Positions 1 through 7,000 of a stretch of DNA of 64,000 bases are shown one piece after another. The notes beneath the pieces were generated by a model. It was not told where the DNA came from and did no database searches. It saw only the letters and a list, made by a program, of their open reading frames with translations. How positions within the stretch are numbered: position 1 is the first letter of the stretch; each line of letters begins with the position of its first letter. Made by a program: the position numbers and the translations under genes. The stretch is from Leucobacter viscericola. Lineage in GTDB: Bacteria; Actinomycetota; Actinomycetes; Actinomycetales; Microbacteriaceae. The stretch is taken from contig NZ_CP049863.1 of NCBI RefSeq assembly GCF_011299575.1, positions 3,038,001 to 3,102,000 on the forward strand. The letters are read 5' to 3'.

Positions 1-522
1 AGTTTTCCGCGGGCTATGCGCCTGGTAGATGAGTCCGCCGAGACCGGCGAACACGGCGGAACCGTTTCAACCTGGCTGGGGCGCACCTCGCCACCACCCG
101 GAGCCGAATGGGCCGAGGTACAGGCGGTTGCAAACGGCGTGAATGCTACCTCGCGAGACGAGGATCGGGCCCGCCGGGTTGCGCGTGACTTCGGCCGGTT
201 CACCCGCAACTTTGTGGTGCAGGGAACCGCCGCGGAGTGGGCGCTTGCCTGGATCGCCGACCTGCGCACGCGCTTAATGGATCTCGGTGAGGCGACAGAC
301 ACGCGGCCGGCCACGGCCTCCGGGGTGATGTTTGAGCGTCGCCCGCACCTGGTCTTCTTTCTGCACGACGAAATTATCGTTCATACACCGGCCGAACTTG
401 CAGAGAAGGTTGCTGAGGTTGTCGCTGAAACAGCGGTGACCGCCGGGAGGCGCATGTTCGGATCAGTGCCGGTAGATTTTCCACTCGACCTGCGCATCTC
501 GGAGCGTGCCGAGAAGGGGTAA
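1..522 (+). CDS. DNA polymerase I-family protein, C-terminal part (5' end outside window)
   Basis: The reading frame is open from the first base, so only the last ~173 residues are present. The segment FLHDEIIVHTP matches motif C of family A DNA polymerases (HDE with hydrophobic flanks, metal-binding aspartate), and NFVVQGTAAEWALAWIADLR matches the preceding 'QGTAA' helix. In actinobacteria a short family A protein with a 3'-5' exonuclease-like N-terminus is common beside the full PolA, and the text here fits that bifunctional exonuclease/polymerase family. Because the N-terminus is missing I cannot tell whether it is the main PolA. It converges with the next gene, leaving only 4 bases between the stops. 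Confidence 0.8.
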   Translation, partial: SFPRAMRLVDESAETGEHGGTVSTWLGRTSPPPGAEWAEVQAVANGVNATSRDEDRARRVARDFGRFTRNFVVQGTAAEWALAWIADLRTRLMDLGEATDTRPATASGVMFERRPHLVFFLHDEIIVHTPAELAEKVAEVVAETAVTAGRRMFGSVPVDFPLDLRISERAEKG

Positions 523-526
523 CTGG

Positions 527-2035
527 CTACTCGACAACGACCCGAATCTGCGAGACCTGCGGATCGGCCGCGCCACGCACGTAACCGGTTGAGGTCTGCG
601 CAACCGCCTGCAAAAACGCGACCGTCTCTGCTGTGACCTCTTCGCCCGGCAAAAGATTTGGGATGCCCGGTGGGTAGGCCGCGAGAGAGTCGGCGCTGAT
701 CCTGCCAACCGCGACGCTTGCCGGCACCAGCTCAGACTTCGCAAAGAACGCTTCCCGAGGCAGCAGGCGAGCGACCCCCGGCTCGGGCAGCGAGAGCGCG
801 GCATCCCACGCAGCTGGAGCGTCGGCTTCCGCAGCAGCTCCTTCCCTTGAAACTGCAATCCGAGCGATGGCGCCGAGCAGCTGGTCCAGCTGAGGGCGCT
901 TGCCCGCGCCAACGAGGGGCACGATGGTCGTCTGCGTCGACATCTCAACCCAGATGCCCTCTTCTGCGGCAAGCCGGATGCGAAGGTCGTGACCGGTCAT
1001 GCCGGTCGCCGTGATGTCGAGCGGAATGCGCAGTGGATCAAACGCGACGATGTCGGGGTAGTCGGCGAAGGTCTCGTCGATGAGGGTGCAAAGGTTATCT
1101 GCGCGCACCTGATCTCTGAACTCGGCGACGAGGGCGAGCGATGTTTCGATCCGCTCTGCTCCGTGCTGGAGTTCTTTGCGAGCCACGTCAATAGATGCGA
1201 GTAGGAGTGAGCTTTCGCTCGTTGAGGCCGTCATGCGGTAGGCGCGATCAAGCAGCGGCTCAAGCTCGTCAGCGAGCGCGGTGTTGCCGAGGTGGATCAC
1301 GGCGCTCTGGTGGAGCGAGGCCGCCATCTTGTGGGTGCTCATGATCACGATGTCAGCGCCCTGCTGCACGGGTGAGGCCGGCAGCTCGGGGTGAAACCCG
1401 AAATGCGCACCCCAGGCGCAGTCCACGATCAGGGCGGCTCCCGCCGCGTGCACGACGTCGGCAATCGCGGGGATATCGGCGACCGCACCAAAGTAGCTGG
1501 GGCTGACGACGTAGACCGCCGTGACCGGGCCGGGATGCGCAGTGATCGCCTGCTGAACGCTCTCCGCGGTGACGCAGTGCGCGATCCCGTTCTGCAGGTC
1601 GATGCTGGGAATGACGAAGCTGGACCGGAGCCCGGCCGCGATGACCCCGTCGATGATGCTCGAGTGGGCACTGCGCTGCAGCACGATGTCGCGACCCAGC
1701 TGGCCGATTGCCAGGGCGGCCGTTTTGTTGCCCTGGGAAGATCCGTTCGTCATGAACCAGGTTCGGCGAGCGCCCCACGCCTCGGCGGCAAGCTTTTCGG
1801 CTTGAACGCGGGGTGAATTTGCGCCGAGGTCGATGCCGCTGAGAAGGCCGGTGACGTCGAGCCCGAGGGCTTGCGATCCCAGAAGATCTTGCAGCCCTGC
1901 GGCGGATCCTTCTCCATCGGACTGATGACCGGGGATCAGAAGTGAGATGGGCTGGCGTTCGGCGTGACGCACGAGCGCCTCTGCGTAAGGTGCGTGGGCG
2001 GAGGAAGCCTCAGCGCTGAGGGGAGTGTTAGGCAT
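527..2035 (-). CDS. PLP-dependent Orn/Lys/Arg decarboxylase-fold enzyme
   Basis: 502 residues. The fold-type I PLP-enzyme pattern is clear: an N-terminal 'PGHQSDG' segment (family PGH motif), the phosphate-loop region TNGSSQGNKTAAL, the cofactor-binding aspartate in IVDCAWGAHFGFHPELP and the Schiff-base lysine in MSTHKMAASLHQSAVIHL. This is the major domain of Orn/Lys/Arg decarboxylases followed by a shortened C-terminal domain, as in Gram-positive SpeA/Cad-type proteins. The substrate (arginine, lysine or ornithine) cannot be read from sequence. An agmatine deiminase lies 9 kb away, which makes arginine decarboxylation to agmatine attractive but unproven. The start ATG lies 7 nt after a TACGAT hexamer on the minus strand (2043-2048) and lacks a Shine-Dalgarno sequence, so the mRNA is probably leaderless. 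Confidence 0.85.
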   Translation of the reverse strand: MPNTPLSAEASSAHAPYAEALVRHAERQPISLLIPGHQSDGEGSAAGLQDLLGSQALGLDVTGLLSGIDLGANSPRVQAEKLAAEAWGARRTWFMTNGSSQGNKTAALAIGQLGRDIVLQRSAHSSIIDGVIAAGLRSSFVIPSIDLQNGIAHCVTAESVQQAITAHPGPVTAVYVVSPSYFGAVADIPAIADVVHAAGAALIVDCAWGAHFGFHPELPASPVQQGADIVIMSTHKMAASLHQSAVIHLGNTALADELEPLLDRAYRMTASTSESSLLLASIDVARKELQHGAERIETSLALVAEFRDQVRADNLCTLIDETFADYPDIVAFDPLRIPLDITATGMTGHDLRIRLAAEEGIWVEMSTQTTIVPLVGAGKRPQLDQLLGAIARIAVSREGAAAEADAPAAWDAALSLPEPGVARLLPREAFFAKSELVPASVAVGRISADSLAAYPPGIPNLLPGEEVTAETVAFLQAVAQTSTGYVRGAADPQVSQIRVVVE

Positions 2036-2042
2036 GATCCTA

Positions 2043-2048
2043 ATCGTA
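2043..2048 (-). promoter_or_regulatory. -10 element of a leaderless promoter (PLP decarboxylase)
   Basis: TACGAT on the minus strand, followed by 7 nt and then the ATG at 2035. It matches the TANNNT -10 consensus, with the start codon at the expected transcription start. No -35 match is obvious. Confidence 0.5.
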
Positions 2049-2095
2049 GGGGAGAAAGGGACTGCAACGTTCAGTCAGGACTGCGCCGCACCGAC

Positions 2096-2101
2096 TACCC
2101 T
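2096..2101 (+). promoter_or_regulatory. -10 element of a leaderless promoter
   Basis: TACCCT, followed by exactly 6 nt and an ATG at 2108. The same geometry is seen before radA, argF and the nucleotidyltransferase at 38.8 kb in this window. Confidence 0.45.
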
Positions 2102-2107
2102 GGCTTC

Positions 2108-2167
2108 ATGGTTACTGCTCGCGTTTGGATCGCCCACGAAGCAAACTTCGTGTTTTGTGAGGAGTGA
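2108..2167 (+). CDS. Possible 19-residue leaderless peptide upstream of the Cys-rich protein
   Basis: The ATG at 2108 opens MVTARVWIAHEANFVFCEE and ends at TGA 2165-2167. It sits 6 nt after a TANNNT hexamer. Its end carries GAGGAG (2158-2163), the likely ribosome site for the next gene, whose start GTG (2173) is 5 nt past this stop. That arrangement suits translational coupling of a short leader ORF to the downstream gene. The peptide matches no family I know, has no run of a single amino acid that would suggest attenuation, and could be a chance frame. Ribosome profiling or a test for conservation in related genomes would decide. Confidence 0.35.
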   Translation: MVTARVWIAHEANFVFCEE

Positions 2168-2172
2168 GCGGC

Positions 2173-2355
2173 GTGACCCAGACGCAAAGAAATTATCTGT
2201 GCGTTCGATGCGGCAAAGATGTCGTCGCCGGGCGCAAGGACTACGAGCTATTCGAGCACATGCATTGGGTCTGCTTTCACTACGAGTTCGAGCACGAAGG
2301 CGATCCAGATGTGCGGTGCTGTGATCCGTCCTGCACCAGCCCACTCCCACGCTAA
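2173..2355 (+). CDS. Small Cys/His-rich protein, putative zinc-binding
   Basis: 60 residues from GTG 2173, chosen because GGAG at 2161-2164 lies 8 nt upstream; an in-frame GTG at 2164 is too close to the same site. Cysteines occur as CVRC near the N-terminus and CCDPSC near the C-terminus, with several histidines between (FEHMHWVCFHYEFEH). This looks like a small zinc ribbon or treble-clef fold. I do not recognise the family and give no function. It stands alone between a divergent PLP enzyme and the SRAP gene, on the same strand as the latter, 78 nt upstream of it. Confidence 0.6.
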   Translation: MTQTQRNYLCVRCGKDVVAGRKDYELFEHMHWVCFHYEFEHEGDPDVRCCDPSCTSPLPR

Positions 2356-2433
2356 AGAACCACCTGCGAACAGGCCGTTTCAGGAGCCCGCAAGCCCCTA
2401 GCGAGCTTGGCTTGCGCGACGTACCGTGCTTCC

Positions 2434-3060
2434 ATGTGTGCGTCATATGGGTTGAGTGGCAGCGGCAAGAGGATCGAGCTGCCTGATGGGTTGGAACCGA
2501 TGGATGATCGAGATTCGCAAGCACTGCTGTCGGAATGGATGGAGCAGCAGAGCGGGAACGCGAAGATCACCGGCAAGAATGCGCTCAACCTGAACCCGAT
2601 TATTCGTGCGAACGAGTCGGGGAAGCGTGAGCTGCTGATGGCTTGGTGGTGGCTCTGGTTCAGCGGGGTCGGCCCCAACAAATTCTCATCATTCAACTCG
2701 CGCGATGACAAGCTGCTCGGTCCCTGGAAGGGGGCATTCCAGCACCGGGCGATCTTGCCGGCAGACTGGTACGTCGAGAAGGGCGGAAAGTTTCATCTGC
2801 CCGATCATGCGCCTTTCGGGGTTGCAGCAGTCACGAGCACCGTCAAGCGTGACGACGGCAGTGAGCTTGTCACCTACTCGATGGTCACCCGAGATTCGGT
2901 AGGGGAGGCAGCCGAATATCACCCGCGCATGCCACTCGTTTTGCCACAGGACATCTACCGGGAATGGCTCGACCCTGAGCGCGCCGGCGATGAGAGCTTG
3001 GTGTCTGAGGTGCAGCACGGATCTGACGAGATCTCGCGCGCACTCACTGCGGCCACGTGA
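2434..3060 (+). CDS. SRAP-domain protein (HMCES/YedK family), divergent
   Basis: 208 residues when started at ATG 2434, the start that puts Cys at position 2 (MCASYG). The family needs Cys2 exposed after Met removal because it forms a thiazolidine crosslink to abasic sites in single-stranded DNA. The other active-site residues can be placed: Asn88 in FNSRDDKL (normally NARAET), Glu115 in PADWYVEKG (normally PADGFYEW) and His163 in YHPRMPLVL (normally H-x-RMP). The flanking motifs are strongly altered, so this is a diverged subfamily with the catalytic set kept. The expected role is shielding abasic DNA, often SOS-linked. No SOS box was seen upstream. An in-frame upstream start (2407) would bury the Cys and is rejected. 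Confidence 0.8.
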   Translation: MCASYGLSGSGKRIELPDGLEPMDDRDSQALLSEWMEQQSGNAKITGKNALNLNPIIRANESGKRELLMAWWWLWFSGVGPNKFSSFNSRDDKLLGPWKGAFQHRAILPADWYVEKGGKFHLPDHAPFGVAAVTSTVKRDDGSELVTYSMVTRDSVGEAAEYHPRMPLVLPQDIYREWLDPERAGDESLVSEVQHGSDEISRALTAAT

Positions 3061-3436
3061 AGGCCAGAGGCGCACCCTATCTTGGCAATGTTATGACGAG
3101 GGAAGTCGAGCCAGCTCAACGCCGAACTGCAGCGGGTGTTTCCTCTTTGTTGGAGTGTGGGCCAACGCGGGCTACTGGCCATACGTAGTAGAGAGAGCCC
3201 CCGATCTAGCCCGTTTCTCGGACGGTCCAGGCCCTTCCTCCCGCTGCTGACGCCGTGCTGCAATAGTGGCAAGGATCTTCGCAAGTGGCAAGGAAACGCA
3301 CTCGTCGGCAACCTGGCCAGTGGTTCGCAACCTTGCCTTGGGTCGCGGCAAGCAGCAAGCCAGCAAGAAAAATTCACTCGACCCCATCCGCTATGAATGG
3401 CCGGTAACTCGCAATCGCTGCCGCAGGGAAAATAAG
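3061..3436. other. Intergenic region with no recognised gene
   Basis: 376 bases between the SRAP gene and the tRNA-Ser terminator. Short frames exist on both strands but none has a ribosome site plus a recognisable product. No tRNA, repeat or insertion-sequence end was seen. The position beside a tRNA 3' end would suit a decayed element, but nothing in the sequence shows one. Confidence 0.4.
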
Positions 3437-3482
3437 AAACCCCCGCGATCCCAATCTGTGAAAGGGATCTGCGGGGGTTTTC
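3437..3482 (-). terminator. Rho-independent terminator after tRNA-Ser
   Basis: Inverted repeat: arm 3437-3452 pairs with 3464-3480 with one bulge (core CCCCCGC/GCGGGGG), flanked by AAA on the left and TTT on the right. It therefore ends minus-strand transcripts from the tRNA and could also act for plus-strand transcripts from the SRAP gene. Confidence 0.7.
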
Positions 3483-3484
3483 TG

Positions 3485-3575
3485 TGGCGGTGACGGTGGG
3501 ATTTGAACCCACGGTAGGGGGTTACCCTACACGACTTTTCGAGAGTCGCACCTTCGGCCGCTCGGACACGTCACC
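3485..3575 (-). tRNA. tRNA-Ser(CGA), CCA encoded
   Basis: On the minus strand the 7-bp acceptor stem is GGTGACG (3575-3569) with CGTCACC (3495-3489), discriminator G at 3488 and genomically encoded CCA at 3487-3485. The anticodon stem CGACT/AGTCG holds the loop CTCGAAA, giving anticodon CGA. A long variable arm (GGGTAACCCCC region) marks a class II tRNA. The T arm carries GGTTCAAATCC. It reads UCG codons, which are frequent in this genome. Confidence 0.95.
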
Positions 3576-4001
3576 GCGGAAAAGCTTATGGGATTTACGC
3601 CCAGATCGCCAATCGACCCGCTGAAGAGACACCCGAAGACCCCTGGGAAACACCACAACGGCAGGGAAAGAGGCCAATATCCAGATAAAATAAAACTCAG
3701 GTACGTCTGGGGAGACGTTTCAACGATCCATGCCGGAGATCGTTGCAGTTGTGTGCCTGCGATCGAACGAGAGTCACGAAAAAGTTCTGACTTCGCGTTA
3801 GATTCCGTCGCCGATGGAGTTATCCATTGTGTAGCAACGTTGCAAAACGTTGATTTTGTGGTGTTCGCGTGTGTGCGCGTGCATCTCAAAAATACTGGGT
3901 TGGGCAATTGTGTTTTGGGATCTCCAAGGAATGGGTTGAAGAGATTGAGTCGTTTAAGTCAACATAGAAACAACGCCGCGTTGGCGGTGGAGGGTTCGTC
4001 T
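3576..4001 (+). other. Long 5' region of the first surface-protein gene
   Basis: 426 bases between the tRNA and the chosen start of the surface protein. The frame is open through most of it, but the translation lacks any secretion signal and has mixed composition, so I treat it as untranslated. It contains AT-richer patches (around 3685-3700 and 3840-3890) and an inverted CAACG...CGTTG pair near 3835-3853. A purine-rich site GGAGGG (3989-3994) lies 7 nt before TTG 4002. A regulated promoter for the surface protein is expected here, but I could not assign -35/-10 boxes with confidence. Confidence 0.45.
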
Positions 4002-7000
4002 TTGACGAGCCCGATGTATCGGGTGGTTGCCGTTGCACTGGCGCTACTTCTTGCTTTGGTCGCAGCGGTTGGTTCTGGCACGGTGCCGGCGCTCGCCGCA
4101 GGTGGCACGCTGTCAAGCATGAGCTGGAAGCTCGTCGCAGACGGTCAGAGTCCGTTCACCGCTGATAATAGCCCCGGCGGTGATGCTGGCGATCACAACG
4201 GAATCGTTCGCACGCAAGACACGGTGTTTTGGGGGCTCAACTACTCCGCTGCTCAAGACGGAGTTGTTGACTTTGTTCTCACCCTGCCCGCGGGCATGAC
4301 GTGGACAGCAGGATCGACCGACTCAAGCGTTTGTAACGGGGCAGCCGGAGGCACTCTGAGCGCAGACAAGACAGTGCTTACCTGTCAGCGTGAGGTCACT
4401 GCCGGTGATGTCACCCAGCTTCCGTTCTCTGCTGTTGTTGGCGCGCTCGCCAACGGCACCGCGTTGAGCGTTTCGGCTGACGCCGACGGTCTCAATGCCG
4501 TTTCTTCCGACTCACTCGTGGTCTCGGCCGCTCCGAAGACTGAGATTGGAATGTCTGGTGTCAGCCACGAGCAGAACGTCATGGTTGGTGGAACAAAGGG
4601 CATGACCGTGGCCGTCGATGCGCTGCTCGGCGCCAAGATTGATCCTGCCAACCCGAACTTCTTCGGGTATGAGTCACTGAGCAATCCATTCTCAGTCACG
4701 ATCGATGTGCCGGCGGGTGCGGTTCCGTACTCGAGCGGAATGTATGTGGGTGGCGGTTCGGTTGCCGCTTCGCAGCCTGGTGGTCCCGGCACCCCCATCA
4801 CGTACACGGTCACCGGTGCGAACACCAGCTTCCTCAACCCACAGCTCAGCCAGTACATCGGGCCGATGGGTGGGGGAGACTACTCAAAAGCGAGCCTCAT
4901 CGCCGCGTTGCGCGTGAAGGTCTTCATTCCCTACGGGCCTGACCTTGATCCTGAGGTGCCCAAGCCGCTGACCTTCCAGACGGTCAATTTTGACCCGCAG
5001 TCGCTCTCTGGCCAGTCGAACTTTGGTTCGGGGTACGCTCCAGGGCAGCAGCCCGGCGCTACCTGCGATGACTCGGGCCTGAACTGCGTTGTGGTGAACT
5101 TTGAGGTACTCAAGCCTGTACAAATCGGAACGGGCTTCAGCAATGCGATCTCGTTAGCAGCCGACAACGGTCTGATCTATGGTGACCCGAGATCCTCGAT
5201 TGACGGTGGCGAGTCCGTTGTCGTGGGCCAGCGCTACGAGGCTCTCACGAGTGTCTACAACGACGGGACCTCTACTGATCAGCTGCAGAGTCCCTATGCA
5301 AGCCTGACCTGGAATCCGAAAGAGCAGCAGCTCGTGGCACCTCCCACAGTGAAGACTCGGGCCTGGGCAAACATTTGGACGTTCGCCAACAAAAACGATG
5401 TCGCGGTCTCCACCGCGGTCCCGTCGAGCGATTACACCATCGAATACACGGACTTCGCATTTGCGGATCTGTCGGATCGCCAGTCACGCGAGTCGTTCAA
5501 CGACCCGGCAATCAACTGGGTGCAGGATCCGTCGACGCTGCCCGGAGGAATCTCCTCCGTGTCGAGTTACCGCATCAAGTACCTCAAGCCGCTCGACCCG
5601 AACAATGCGATCGGCGTCGTCACGCCACTGCAGCGTGCCGAGGCGAGCGCGTCACTTCCGTCGGGAACTCCGCTGCTTTGGAACTGGCAGGTCGGGGCCG
5701 ACAACGCTCCGCTTGTGAAGTCGAACTACGCGAGCTGGATGGGCGTAAGCTCCTGGCTCGGTGGCATGGTTCAGGCGAGCGGTCCGCTCGTGCGCGCGGA
5801 AGCCTCGTGGCAGAAGGTCGAGGACGCTTCTTACGCGGCGGGCACCGCCGAGCGCGGTGACCTCGCGTACCTGAAGGTCACCCCGACCATCATTGGTCCT
5901 GTCACCGGAGCCGACGCAACCGCAAAGAACGTCCGCTACACCGTCACGTTCCCGAACGCCTGCCTGCAGCCGGTGGAAGCTGCCTTGCCGGAGGGCGCTG
6001 AACTGACTCCGGCGATCCCCGGTAGCGACTGCATGAGCGGCACCCCCGCCAAGATCGTGTTCAAGCTTGGTGATGTGCCGGCGCCGGCCGGTGAAGCCGG
6101 TCCCGCTCCTTACCAGGGACACGCGACGGCGCTCGAGGACTGGTTGATTCCGGTGACTGTGGGAATCGGACACTCCGCCCCGCAGACTGCAGTGACGACA
6201 ATCGTAAGTGAGTCCGACAACGACTCAAGCATCGCAAACAACGAAACGATTGTGTCGGCAAATCCGGCCAGCCTCGATCAGGATCGTACGAAGAAGGTCG
6301 CCCTGACAGTGTCGGGTGCGTCGACCTTCAAGGTTCGCAAATCGGCGGCAACCAAGGTTGCTGGCTACGCGGGGCCGCACGAAAAGTTCCCGTACGTGCT
6401 GAGCTGGTCAAACTCTTCGGTGCAGAGCTACGACCCCGTCTCCATCGTTGACGTGTTGCCCTTTAACGGTGACCAGCGTGGCACCCAGGGCCTGTTGGGT
6501 CCGATCAAGGTGACCGAGGTGTCAGCGAGCATGGCTTCGGGATCCATCGGAAGCGTGCATGTTGAGTACACGACCGATGCGGCAGCAGGCGTTGAGACTG
6601 CAGTGCACACAGCCGGCAACGAATCCGGCGCGACAGGTGTGCAGTGGCACGCGCTCGGTGCTTCGGTGCCCAACGGCGTGACTGCTCTGCGCTTTACCTC
6701 GGATGGTCCTGTGGCCCCCGCAGACATGGGTACGGCAACTGTACGAGTAGAGATGCCAAACCTGACCTCCGATGCGACCATTAACAACAGCCTTGCAGTG
6801 CGTGCGATCGGTGATGCTGGCCTTCAGATCATCTCCTCCGATATCGCTCGACGTCCGTTGCTCTCGTCAGCCTCTGGCATACGTGGAAACGTGTGGCGCG
6901 ACCTCGACTTCGACGGCGCGATTTCGGCGGCGGATGGAAAGTGGCCCGCGGGCGCTGATCGTGTTGAACTGCTGAACGATGCTGGACTCGTTGCGACGTC

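Noticed and set aside
3061..3436. A decayed integrated element beside tRNA-Ser
   Set aside because: No integrase, attachment-site duplication or recognisable fragments could be seen; only the location suggests it.
3588..4001. N-terminal extension of surface protein 1
   Set aside because: It would add ~138 residues ahead of the signal peptide, and a good ribosome site with TTG lies at 4002.
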